Source: Nitrospirota bacterium
GTDB lineage: Bacteria; Nitrospirota; RBG-16-64-22; JACRHK01
DNA: 6,145 nt
NCBI GenBank assembly: GCA_016217625.1
Contig: JACRHK010000024.1
Coordinates: 1 to 6,145 of the forward strand
Direction: 5' to 3'
Under the pieces are notes generated by a model. The model saw nothing but the letters and a program-made list of their open reading frames with translations. It was not told the origin of the DNA and ran no database searches. Positions 1-5,485 of the stretch are shown here, in pieces (position 1 is the first letter of the stretch; every line of letters begins with the position of its first letter). The position numbers and the translations under genes were made by a program.

Positions 1-1052
1 ACCCGGAGCGCCTCCGGGCTGATGGACTTGATCGGTTTCCCCACGGCCTGGGCATGCTTCTCGACGAAGTGGGCCGCCAACTCCGGGATGTCCGAGGCCC
101 GTTCCCGGAGCGGCGGCAGGGCGAAGCTGATCACGTTCAGGCGGTAGTAGAGGTCCTTTCGGAACCGGCCCTGACGCATCTCCTCCTCGAGGTCTTTGTT
201 GGAGGCAGCCAGGATCCGGACATCCACCGGGATGTCCGCCTTTCCCCCGATCCGGCGGATCTCCATTTCCTGGAGGACCCGCAGGATCTTGGACTGCAGC
301 GGCAGGGCCATGTCGCCGATCTCGTCGAGGAAGAGGGTCCCGCCGTGGGCCGCCTCGAAGAGGCCGATTCCGCGGGTCGTCGCGCCGGTGAAGGCCCCCT
401 TCTCGTAACCGAACAGCTCCGACTCCAGCAGGGTCTCCGGGATGGCCGCGCAGTTGATCGCCCGAAAGGGCTTGTCCTTCCGCGGCGAGTTGTAGTGGAT
501 CGCGCGGGCCACCAGCTCCTTCCCCGTGCCGCTTTCCCCCCGGATCAGCACGGTAGAGGCCGTGGGCGCGACCATGCGGATCATCCGGAAGACCTCCTGC
601 ATCGACTTGTGCCTGCCGACCAGGTTCTCGATCCGGAAGCGCTCCTGCAGCTCCTCCTGGAGCAAGAGGTTCTCACGGACGAGGCGGATCTGCTCGAAGG
701 CCCGCTCCACCAGCAGCACCAGCGCGTCGCGCTCCAGGGGCTTGGTCAGGTAGTGGAACGCCCCCCGCCGCATCGCCTCTACGGCAGAGTCGATGGTGCC
801 GTGGGCCGTCATGATGATGACCCGGAGGGTGGGGTGGGCAGCCTGCAGGCGGGTGAGCAGACCTAAACCGTCCAGATCGGGCATCTTTAAATCCGTGAGG
901 ACGAGGTCGAAGGCGGCCTCTTCGGCCATCCGGAGGGCCTCGGCCCCTCCGGATGCGGCCGCCACCTCGTACCCCTCCTCGCGGAGGATCGCCCGGAGGA
1001 TCTCCCGCTGGGAGCGCTCGTCGTCCACGACCAGGATGTTGCCCCGAATCAT
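1..1052 (-). CDS. Sigma-54-dependent NtrC-family response regulator (C-terminus beyond window edge)
   Basis: This cytoplasmic DNA-binding response regulator would be phosphorylated by the kinase encoded just upstream and would activate sigma-54 RNA polymerase. 350 codons are present and the gene runs off the left edge. An N-terminal receiver domain (about 4-120) shows the acidic pair D10/D11, phospho-acceptor D54, T82 and K104. A linker leads to an AAA+ domain (from about 143) with Walker A GESGTGKE (172-179), the sigma-54 contact motif GAFTGA (219-224), Walker B ending in LDE (242-244), and a sensor-I type region around the ASN at 283-285. The expected C-terminal Fis-type helix-turn-helix is outside the window, so the DNA target cannot be judged. 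The start ATG (1052-1050) overlaps the kinase stop as ATGA, which implies translational coupling. All diagnostic residues are intact. Which promoters it controls is unknown. Confidence 0.96.
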   Translation of the reverse strand, partial: MIRGNILVVDDERSQREILRAILREEGYEVAAASGGAEALRMAEEAAFDLVLTDLKMPDLDGLGLLTRLQAAHPTLRVIIMTAHGTIDSAVEAMRRGAFHYLTKPLERDALVLLVERAFEQIRLVRENLLLQEELQERFRIENLVGRHKSMQEVFRMIRMVAPTASTVLIRGESGTGKELVARAIHYNSPRKDKPFRAINCAAIPETLLESELFGYEKGAFTGATTRGIGLFEAAHGGTLFLDEIGDMALPLQSKILRVLQEMEIRRIGGKADIPVDVRILAASNKDLEEEMRQGRFRKDLYYRLNVISFALPPLRERASDIPELAAHFVEKHAQAVGKPIKSISPEALR

Positions 1053-2551
1053 GCCCCGTCCATTTCTTGCAGGGATCCCTCGATCCGGTCGCCCGCCGCG
1101 GCGGGCGGCTGCGCGCCGTTCCCAAAGGGCAGGTAGAGGGTCGCCGTGGTCCCCTCGCCCGGACGGCTCTCCAGCAGGATGTCGCCGCCGTGCTCCAGCA
1201 GGATCTTCTTGGTGAGCGCCAGGCCGAGGCCGATGCCTGCCTGCTTGGTCGTGAAGTACGGCTCGAAGACCTTCTCGATGGCCTCCGGAGGGATGCCCCC
1301 TCCCGTATCGCGGCAGGCGATGGCGACCCGCTGCCCGGCATGGTCATACGTGGTCCGGAGGGTCATCTGCCCGCCGTGGGGCATGGCCTGGAGCGCGTTC
1401 AGGACGACGTTCATCAGGCAGGTCTTAACCTGCCGGGCGTCCATCTGCACGGGAACGGCCGACCCTTCGACCGCCTCTTCGATCGCCACCTGCTGCTCGG
1501 CGGCCTTCTCGAAGGCCAACGCCAGGGTCTCCTTGATCAGGTCAGCCAGAAAGGTCGGTTGCAACTGCAGCTTCAGGGGCTTGCCGTACTGGAGGAAGTT
1601 CTCCACCATTACGTTGAGACGGTGCACCTCCTCTTTCACCGAGCGGATCAGGGACAGGAACTGGCGCCCGGCCTCCGGGTCGGTCGGAGCGAACTTATTT
1701 TTCAGATGGTCGATGGAGAGGTTGATGAAGTTCAGCGGGTTGCGGATCTCGTGGGCGATGCCGCCGGCGAGCTGGCCGATGGACGAGAAATGCTCGGCCT
1801 GATGGAGGCGGCTCTCCAGCTCGCGGTTCATCCGGAGGCGTTCCACCATCTCGTTGAAGCTCTCCGTCAGTTCGCCGATCTCGTCCCTGCGCCCGGAAGT
1901 GAGCGTGCGGGAGAGGTTGCCCGCCGCCACCTGCTTGTCCGCCGCGACCACTTGATGAATCGGTCGGGTATAGCGCCAGGAGAGGTAGAGGGAGACGGAC
2001 ATCCCCAGCGCGAAGACGAAGATCGTCGCCGCGAGGCGTTTGAGGTTGTTGGACCTCAGGAGCTCCGTGAAGTCGTCCAGCAGCATCGTGATGTGCACAT
2101 ACCCCATTTTCTCGTCGCCGACGACGACGGGGAGGATGACGTTATAGGTCTTGCGGGAGGCGCCGGGCCCCGCGTCCTCCCCCAGGCGGGCCGTGATGAG
2201 GAGGTCCTTGCGCTTGGCGTCCAGCTTCGAGCCGATCCGCCGGGGGTTGGTGCTGGCGATCACCTCCTGCTCGCTGGACAGGAGCGAGACCTCCTTCACG
2301 CCGCGCTGTTGGAGCCGTTGGAGGTATGCCTGGAGGCGGTCCTCCGACGTCTTCCCTTCGGTCGTGAGCTGCTCCACGCTCACCTGGATGGCCTTGGTCA
2401 GATCCGCCGTATGGCTCTCAACCTCCTCGATGAGCTGCCGCTCGCTGTGGGTATAGACGACAAAAAGGGTCAGCAGCATCAGCAGCGACAGCAAGACCAT
2501 CATCAGCAACAGCTTGGTCTGCAGCCGGAGGTTGTCGAATACGGTCCGCAT
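1049..2551 (-). CDS. Membrane sensor histidine kinase, NtrB/ZraS-like, partner of the downstream regulator
   Basis: This is a 500-residue sensor kinase. Numbered from the ATG at 2551, it has a first transmembrane segment at about 13-33, an extracytoplasmic sensor region at about 34-170 (probably a Cache/PAS-like fold, ligand unknown), a second transmembrane segment at about 172-192 and a HAMP linker at about 193-245. The HisKA H-box has phospho-acceptor H267 in AHEIRNPL. The HATPase_c domain has the N-box NVVLNALQA (381-389), G1 DTGGGI (415-420), the F-box around EPYFTT (430-435), G2 GIGLGL (439-444) and G3 around RPGEGT (463-468). All catalytic boxes look intact. It should autophosphorylate and pass phosphate to D54 of the regulator, whose gene overlaps it by 4 bp. 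The frame stays open upstream (ATG at 2560, TTG at 2599). I chose 2551 because a TATAAT box at 2566-2561 would start transcription about 3 nt before it, and no good ribosome site precedes any candidate. The start is less certain than the rest. Confidence 0.94.
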   Translation of the reverse strand: MRTVFDNLRLQTKLLLMMVLLSLLMLLTLFVVYTHSERQLIEEVESHTADLTKAIQVSVEQLTTEGKTSEDRLQAYLQRLQQRGVKEVSLLSSEQEVIASTNPRRIGSKLDAKRKDLLITARLGEDAGPGASRKTYNVILPVVVGDEKMGYVHITMLLDDFTELLRSNNLKRLAATIFVFALGMSVSLYLSWRYTRPIHQVVAADKQVAAGNLSRTLTSGRRDEIGELTESFNEMVERLRMNRELESRLHQAEHFSSIGQLAGGIAHEIRNPLNFINLSIDHLKNKFAPTDPEAGRQFLSLIRSVKEEVHRLNVMVENFLQYGKPLKLQLQPTFLADLIKETLALAFEKAAEQQVAIEEAVEGSAVPVQMDARQVKTCLMNVVLNALQAMPHGGQMTLRTTYDHAGQRVAIACRDTGGGIPPEAIEKVFEPYFTTKQAGIGLGLALTKKILLEHGGDILLESRPGEGTTATLYLPFGNGAQPPAAAGDRIEGSLQEMDGA

Positions 2552-2560
2552 CTTGCCCAT

Positions 2561-2589
2561 ATTATAGGCAGTGTCCAGGGGGAATGCAA
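2561..2589 (-). promoter_or_regulatory. Candidate sigma-70 promoter of the kinase-regulator operon
   Basis: On the minus strand, TTGCAT (2589-2584), a 17-nt spacer and a perfect TATAAT (2566-2561) precede the kinase gene. The -35 matches consensus only in its TTG. The predicted transcription start (about 2554) is only a few nt before ATG 2551, so the mRNA would be nearly leaderless. I see no Shine-Dalgarno sequence. Assignment is by pattern only. Confidence 0.5.
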
Positions 2590-2605
2590 CACCCCCCAAA
2601 ATCCT

Positions 2606-2666
2606 TTATTGCAAATTGCAAAGTTTAAAATGCAAAATTTTGCAATTTACATTTTACATTTTGCAT
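2606..2666. repeat. AT-rich palindromic repeat in the divergent intergenic region
   Basis: This A/T-rich block stands out from GC-rich flanks. It contains a perfect 10-bp inverted repeat, AAATTGCAAA (2613-2622) and TTTGCAATTT (2639-2648). A second pair is ATGCAAAAT (2630-2638) and ATTTTGCAT (2658-2666), and a direct heptamer ACATTTT occurs twice (2649-2662). The reiterated TTGCAA/TGCAAAAT words suggest a member of an interspersed intergenic repeat family rather than a simple A/T-rich promoter. It lies between the kinase and DUF4388 promoter candidates and could form alternative hairpins. Copies elsewhere in the genome cannot be checked from this window. Confidence 0.6.
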
Positions 2667-2691
2667 TCTGCCTTCTTGATATACTCCCTCC

Positions 2692-2721
2692 TTGTGCGCC
2701 GCCCCCGGGTCGCTGTATAAT
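2692..2721 (+). promoter_or_regulatory. Candidate sigma-70 promoter of the DUF4388/J-domain gene
   Basis: A perfect TATAAT (2716-2721) lies 27 nt upstream of the ATG at 2749. A weak -35, TTGTGC (2692-2697), sits 18 nt before it. Transcription would start near 2728, giving a leader of about 20 nt that contains the GGAGG ribosome site (2738-2742). The -10 is strong evidence and the -35 is poor. Confidence 0.5.
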
Positions 2722-2748
2722 CGTCCCATCCCGAATCGGAGGCGCTTG

Positions 2749-4269
2749 ATGGACCAGATTCCCTTATCGGGGACGCTCCGGCAGTACCCGTACCCCCTGC
2801 TGCTCCGGTCGCTCCACGCCGACCGGCAAACAGGGACGCTCTCGCTCAGCCGGGGAGAAGTACGCAAGCGGGTCTTCTTCCGGGAGGGGGAGGTCATCTA
2901 CGCGACCTCGAACTATGATGACGACCGGCTGGGAGAGTTCCTGGTCAAGGCGGGGAAGATTACGGTCGAACAATATGACCGCTCCGTCGCCTTGCTGAAA
3001 GAGACGGGGAAGCAGCAAGGCGCGATCCTCGTCGAGCTGGGGTACCTGACGCCCAAAGACCTCTTCCAAGGGCTTCGACTGCAGATCGCGGAGATTGCCA
3101 AGGGGATCTTCCTGTGGGAGGAGGGCGACTACAACTTCTTTCAGGGGGAGCTGCCCACCGACGTGCTGACCCTTCCCGTTCCCTTCCGCCGTCTCCTGGT
3201 CGAAGGGATCCGAACGGTCCAGGACTTCACCCGCTTCCGCCAGGGCCTCCCCAAGCCGGAGAGCCTGCTCCGGAGGACGAATGCCTCGCGCGCGGAGGAG
3301 TACCCCCTGGAGGAGGCGGAACAACGGATCTTGGCCCTCACCGATGGCGGAAAGACGCTCCGGGAGGTCTGCAGCGCCTCGGGACTGATGGACTACGAGG
3401 CGTACAAGGCCGTCTATTTCCTGATCCATCTGGGCTGTATCGAGGCGGAGTCAGGAGTCAAGAGTCAGGAGTCAGGAGTTCTGGACTCTCAACTTTCCTC
3501 CGGGTTGGAAGAGATCGAGCAAGAGGCGCCAGAGACACCTGCCACTCTTGCCGATCCGGAGCTTCTGGAGGATCTCCGCAAGGCGCTCCGGACCTTGAAA
3601 GGGCAGGATCACTACGTCACGTTGGGCGTCAAGCCCTCGACATCCGCCAAGGAGATCCGCCGGGCCTACCTCCGGCTCGCGAAGAGCTATCATCCCGACC
3701 GCTACCAACATGCTGCGTCGGAGATCAAACTGCTCGCCGGAGAGATCTTTACCGCCATTGCGGCGGCCTATCACGTGCTCAACGACCGGGCAAAGCGAAA
3801 GTCCTACGATGTGGCGCGCACCTCCCGTTCGGGGGAGGAGGATCGGGGAGCCGCTTATTCCACCCGACAGGCCCAGGAGCAGTTCCTCCGGGGAAAAGAC
3901 GAGTTCCAGAAGGGGAACTATTGGGGGGCGGAGGAATTCTTCAAATGGGCCGCGCGGATGAACCCCGATAACGCGGTGTATCAGGCCTCCCTCGCCCGCG
4001 CCCAGTCCCAGATTCCCGGGCGGCTGCACCAGGCCGAAGAGGCCTGCCGGAAGGCGATTGCGCTGGAGCCGACCAACGCCGAGCACCATGTCCTGATGGG
4101 GAAGATCTACGGCAAGGCGGGCCTGCACAGCCGGGCCGTCACGCAGTTCCAGGAAGCCCTCAACTGGGAGCCCGAGCACCCCGCCGCCCTCAAGGAACTG
4201 GAGGCGCTGGGGGCGAAGAAGGCTTCACCGTCCCTGGGAGACTGGCTTTCCAGGAAGAAAGGGAAGTAA
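2749..4269 (+). CDS. DUF4388 (PATAN)-winged helix-J domain-TPR protein
   Basis: This predicted cytoplasmic protein has 506 residues. Residues 1 to about 165 match the DUF4388/PATAN region, with features such as SGTL (7-10), TGTLSL (28-33) and GEVIYA (47-52); such regions occur in regulatory and motility/output proteins of deltaproteobacteria and relatives. Residues about 188-232 look like a small winged-helix bundle. A low-complexity linker (234-283) includes a DNA-repeat-derived stretch. A J domain (about 284-356) has the HPD signature at 315-317, needed to stimulate a DnaK-type ATPase. TPR-like helices follow (about 374-490) and the tail is basic. There is no signal peptide or membrane segment, and the DnaJ zinc-finger region is absent, so this is not DnaJ itself. 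The start ATG is set by GGAGG at 2738-2742 with 6-nt spacing; an in-frame codon at 2692 would add 19 residues but precedes the promoter and ribosome site. It is transcribed away from the two-component operon. Domain calls are firm; the cellular role is not known, and a recruiter of Hsp70 to a regulatory complex is only a guess. Confidence 0.92.
   Translation: MDQIPLSGTLRQYPYPLLLRSLHADRQTGTLSLSRGEVRKRVFFREGEVIYATSNYDDDRLGEFLVKAGKITVEQYDRSVALLKETGKQQGAILVELGYLTPKDLFQGLRLQIAEIAKGIFLWEEGDYNFFQGELPTDVLTLPVPFRRLLVEGIRTVQDFTRFRQGLPKPESLLRRTNASRAEEYPLEEAEQRILALTDGGKTLREVCSASGLMDYEAYKAVYFLIHLGCIEAESGVKSQESGVLDSQLSSGLEEIEQEAPETPATLADPELLEDLRKALRTLKGQDHYVTLGVKPSTSAKEIRRAYLRLAKSYHPDRYQHAASEIKLLAGEIFTAIAAAYHVLNDRAKRKSYDVARTSRSGEEDRGAAYSTRQAQEQFLRGKDEFQKGNYWGAEEFFKWAARMNPDNAVYQASLARAQSQIPGRLHQAEEACRKAIALEPTNAEHHVLMGKIYGKAGLHSRAVTQFQEALNWEPEHPAALKELEALGAKKASPSLGDWLSRKKGK
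3448..3480. repeat. 7-bp tandem repeat GAGTCAG inside the J-domain gene
   Basis: Four consecutive heptamers (GAGTCAG, GAGTCAA, GAGTCAG, GAGTCAG) and a partial fifth (GAGTT) run from 3448 to 3480. Because 7 is not a multiple of 3, the encoded peptide repeats every 21 bp as ESGVKSQ then ESGV (residues 234-244), with no stop. The array falls in the linker between the winged-helix region and the J domain. A near-palindrome GAGTT-CTG-GACTC (3476-3488) closes it. Arrays of this wording are often intergenic, so one tolerated inside a gene is unusual. Confidence 0.8.
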
Positions 4270-4333
4270 GGCCCTTCAGGGTGTTCTCACAGGGGTCCCC
4301 TTTCACCCCGTTCCTCCCAGGAAGCCCCTGCCT

Positions 4334-4810
4334 TCAGGCCCCGTGGGAAGCTGCGCTTCTATCGGGGCAGGCCGGGGAGGAGTGGTGTATTCGAAATCGC
4401 TTCCTTTGGAAGTCGGGATCGACTCGTACCGAGAAACCCCGCCATTCTCGTAGAGTCGAGTCTTCGACATGGCGGGGAGTAACGGGGTTCACGAGGAAAA
4501 CACCGTCACGAGGAGGACTCCGCCTTGACAAACCCAAACGGCCGGGTCCCCAATAAAGGATGGTCTCTGTCCCGGCATTGCCAACCGACAGCCAGATGAC
4601 CTTGGGTGGAGCGCCGTGGAGGAAACTGAGCTGTCGGAAGTCGTTGTCTTTGGAGACGATCGCATACGCGTCTTGCCGCGCCCGTTCCCAGATCACGGCG
4701 TCTGTCGCGCCCCGCAGGCCAAGCGCGCGAACATGGGCACTACCCGGATACTCCGGTTCGAGAGCTTGGACGAGCTTGGGGCTCAGGTTCTCGCCAAAAA
4801 ACAGCTTCAC
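4334..4810 (-). CDS. DUF5615 PIN-like toxin, probably inactivated (lost Asp, abnormal C-terminus)
   Basis: The GTG start overlaps the stop of the DUF433 antitoxin gene as GTGA (4810-4807), the usual antitoxin-toxin arrangement, and there is no ribosome site of its own. Residues 1-84 are clearly DUF5615 (Mut7-C/PIN-like, proposed nuclease toxins): ENLSP (7-11), GLRGATD (31-37), IVSKDNDF (51-58) and PPKVIWL (68-74). Two defects are visible. Position 6, where the family normally has Asp (DENLSP), is Gly (GGC, one transition from GAC). After residue 84 the family sequence is lost in this frame, while an offset frame over about 4562-4509 encodes a plausible family-like LLGTRPFGFVKAESSS; family-like FLV then reappears in the first frame at residues 105-107. 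The frame continues to residue 158, although the family is usually near 110 residues, through a region containing stem-loops. I infer compensating frameshifts plus loss of the stop. Whether the protein is made is unclear. Confidence 0.75.
   Translation of the reverse strand: MKLFFGENLSPKLVQALEPEYPGSAHVRALGLRGATDAVIWERARQDAYAIVSKDNDFRQLSFLHGAPPKVIWLSVGNAGTETILYWGPGRLGLSRRSPPRDGVFLVNPVTPRHVEDSTLREWRGFSVRVDPDFQRKRFRIHHSSPACPDRSAASHGA
4338..4368. other. Stem-loop with symmetric internal loop near the convergent gene ends
   Basis: GCCCCG (4338-4343) pairs with CGGGGC (4363-4368). Inside it, GAAGC (4347-4351) pairs with GCTTC (4355-4359) around a TGC loop, leaving a symmetric 3-nt internal loop. 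No T-run follows on either strand, so it is not a standard intrinsic terminator. It lies downstream of the J-domain gene and within the non-homologous tail of the toxin frame, and could act as a processing or weak bidirectional termination structure. Confidence 0.5.
4437..4477. repeat. Long GC-rich stem-loop, REP-like candidate
   Basis: CCCCGCCAT (4437-4445) and ATGGCGGGG (4469-4477) form a perfect 9-bp stem. Its 23-nt loop contains GTAG (4450-4453), followed by a second hairpin GTCGA-gtct-TCGAC (4455-4468). A GTAG tetranucleotide 5' of a short hairpin is a feature of REP sequences mobilised by RAYT transposases, and a RAYT remnant lies about 700 bp away. A single copy in this window cannot prove a repeat family. 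Confidence 0.45.
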
Positions 4811-5040
4811 GCCGCTGAGGAACTCGCGAGCCGACGCTCGCGGGCGGCAGCAAAGGCCAGGCAGGCGCGGAGGTCTTCCGCCGTGAGGTCCGGAAAATCG
4901 GCGAGGATCTGGGCTTCGGTCATCCCGCCGGCGAGGTATTCGAGGATGTCGTACACGGTCATGCGGGTTCCCTTGATGCGGGGTTTTCCGCTTCGAACCC
5001 CGGGAGTGATGGTAATGCGATCCTGCCAGCGCATAGGCAT
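4807..5040 (-). CDS. DUF433-family antitoxin, first gene of a DUF433-DUF5615 pair
   Basis: This small protein (77 residues from ATG 5040, or 75 from ATG 5034) is expected to neutralise the overlapping DUF5615 toxin and to autoregulate by DNA binding. Conserved DUF433 features are all visible: RITITPGV near the start, GKPRIKGTRMTVYDILEYLAGG, then MTEAQILADFPDLT and EDLRACLAFAAARERRL. It looks complete and undamaged, unlike its partner. The start is ambiguous. GGGAGG (5054-5049 on the minus strand) lies 8 nt before ATG 5040, but family members commonly begin M-x-W-x-x-R-I, which fits ATG 5034. A candidate TATACT box (5047-5042) would place the transcript start at that second ATG. The stop overlaps the toxin GTG. 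The frame is open upstream to 5259, but that part runs antisense-frame through the transposase remnant and is not homologous to anything I recognise. Confidence 0.88.
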   Translation of the reverse strand: MPMRWQDRITITPGVRSGKPRIKGTRMTVYDILEYLAGGMTEAQILADFPDLTAEDLRACLAFAAARERRLASSSAA

Positions 5041-5041
5041 T

Positions 5042-5070
5042 AGTATAGCCTCCCTTGGCGGACGATGCAA
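5042..5070 (-). promoter_or_regulatory. Candidate promoter of the DUF433-DUF5615 operon
   Basis: On the minus strand, TTGCAT (5070-5065), a 17-nt spacer and TATACT (5047-5042, five of six consensus) lie directly before the antitoxin start codons. The predicted +1 is at about 5035-5034, coincident with the second ATG. An inverted repeat, GCAAG (5067-5071) and CTTGC (5077-5081), overlaps the -35 and might serve as an operator. If this promoter is used, the GGGAGG in its spacer would not be transcribed. Confidence 0.4.
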
Positions 5071-5112
5071 GCGCCCCTTGCCTCTTGGGTGTGGTCTAAC
5101 ACTTCGCTCGCC

Positions 5113-5132
5113 GGCGCGCTGCTGTGCGCGCC
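5113..5132. other. GC-rich hairpin at the break point of the transposase remnant
   Basis: GGCGCGC (5113-5119) and GCGCGCC (5126-5132) are perfect inverted repeats around a 6-nt loop. The left edge of recognisable transposase homology ends at 5135, immediately next to this hairpin. It could be a REP-type palindrome or a hotspot at which the deletion occurred. Confidence 0.5.
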
Positions 5133-5134
5133 CG

Positions 5135-5320
5135 ATGGAAATGATTGGGCAGCAGGGCCCACGCGTATACCCGCAAGGCCCCCGCCTCGGCCAACCCCGA
5201 AAGCCGTTGAAGCAAGTCGTCCCGGTCGCGGGCGTCGGAGAAGACGGCTTTCCGCTCATTCCCTCGGCTGGTGACGTGATAGCACGCCCCGGGGTATTGG
5301 ATGCGCAACGGACGGGCCAT
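5135..5320 (-). pseudogene. Truncated REP-associated tyrosine transposase (RAYT, Y1/IS200-like), 5' remnant
   Basis: The first 62 codons encode a typical RAYT N-terminus: MARPLRIQYPGACYHVTSRGN, rendered here as MARPLRI (1-7), YPG (9-11), YHVTSRGNE (14-22), then FSDARDRDDLL (27-37) and the metal-binding HUH motif PNHFH with H60 and H62. Homology stops right after the motif. The frame then reads a short arginine-rich tail to a stop at 5096, and neither other frame continues the family. The helix carrying the catalytic tyrosine is therefore missing and the enzyme cannot be active. Full-length relatives are roughly 150-320 residues. These enzymes cut and join REP hairpins at single-stranded DNA. 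The truncation point sits beside a GC-rich hairpin and the antitoxin gene lies about 95 bp further on, so a deletion or insertion fused the two regions. Confidence 0.88.
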
Positions 5321-5350
5321 GGTCCAACCCTATCCTACACGGACACCGCA

Positions 5351-5374
5351 TGTCAAGAAAATAGACCTGACCCC
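5351..5374 (-). other. Upstream end signature of the RAYT element
   Basis: Upstream of the remnant start codon the minus strand reads GGGGTCAGGTCTATTTT (5374-5358) followed by CTTGACA (5357-5351). I recall very similar GGGGTCAGGTC words just upstream of RAYT-family genes in many genomes, so I take this as the preserved outer part of the mobile element and possibly its promoter region (TTGACA, with no good -10 at 16-18 nt). It coincides with the edge of the GC-rich segment. Confidence 0.45.
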
Positions 5375-5417
5375 GTTCTTGCCGCTCTTATTCTATAGAA
5401 AAGACGATCTGCCAAAT

Positions 5418-5459
5418 ATAATACTCATAGTTGACATATATGACAACTATAGGTATTAT
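5418..5459. promoter_or_regulatory. 42-bp dyad containing overlapping divergent promoters and probable operator
   Basis: The sequence is symmetric about 5438/5439 in 18 of 21 base pairs: ATAATAC (5418-5424) with GTATTAT (5453-5459), ATAGTTG (5427-5433) with CAACTAT (5444-5450), and the central CATATATG (5435-5442). On the plus strand it contains TTGACA (5431-5436), a 17-nt spacer and TATTAT (5454-5459). On the minus strand it contains the mirror promoter TTGTCA (5446-5441), a 17-nt spacer and TATTAT (5423-5418). The plus promoter would start transcription about 20 nt before the nucleotidyltransferase gene and leave its AAGGAG ribosome site in the leader. A dimeric repressor bound to the dyad would block both promoters. 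A separate perfect palindrome, TTCTATAGAA, lies at 5391-5400. Confidence 0.75.
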
Positions 5460-5485
5460 GAATATGAATACAAGGAGTCCGGAAA

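Noticed and set aside
54..866. Open frame opposite the response regulator
   Set aside because: Codon-shadow translation rich in Arg, Leu and Asp with no domain. The minus strand carries intact receiver and AAA+ motifs.
2606..2666. CRISPR-like array
   Set aside because: The repeated words are overlapping palindromes without spacers of regular length.
2552..2748. Sigma-54 promoter or regulator binding site in the divergent region
   Set aside because: I found no GG-N10-GC element of the expected TGGC...TTGC form at a sensible distance on either strand. The visible boxes are sigma-70-like.
953..2749. Very long open frame on the plus strand opposite the kinase gene
   Set aside because: It is the GC-rich mirror of the kinase frame, with low-complexity Leu/Gln/Arg/His content and no recognisable domain. 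The minus-strand kinase has every catalytic box.
4279..4308. Possible intrinsic terminator after the J-domain gene (GGGTG/CACCC with inner AGGG/CCCT)
   Set aside because: The stems are short and asymmetric, and only three T residues follow. It is too weak to annotate.
5041..5259. Upstream extension of the antitoxin frame to a longer 150-residue protein
   Set aside because: The extra residues run in an alternative frame of the transposase remnant and show no family resemblance. DUF433 homology and the ribosome site and promoter all point to a start at 5040 or 5034.
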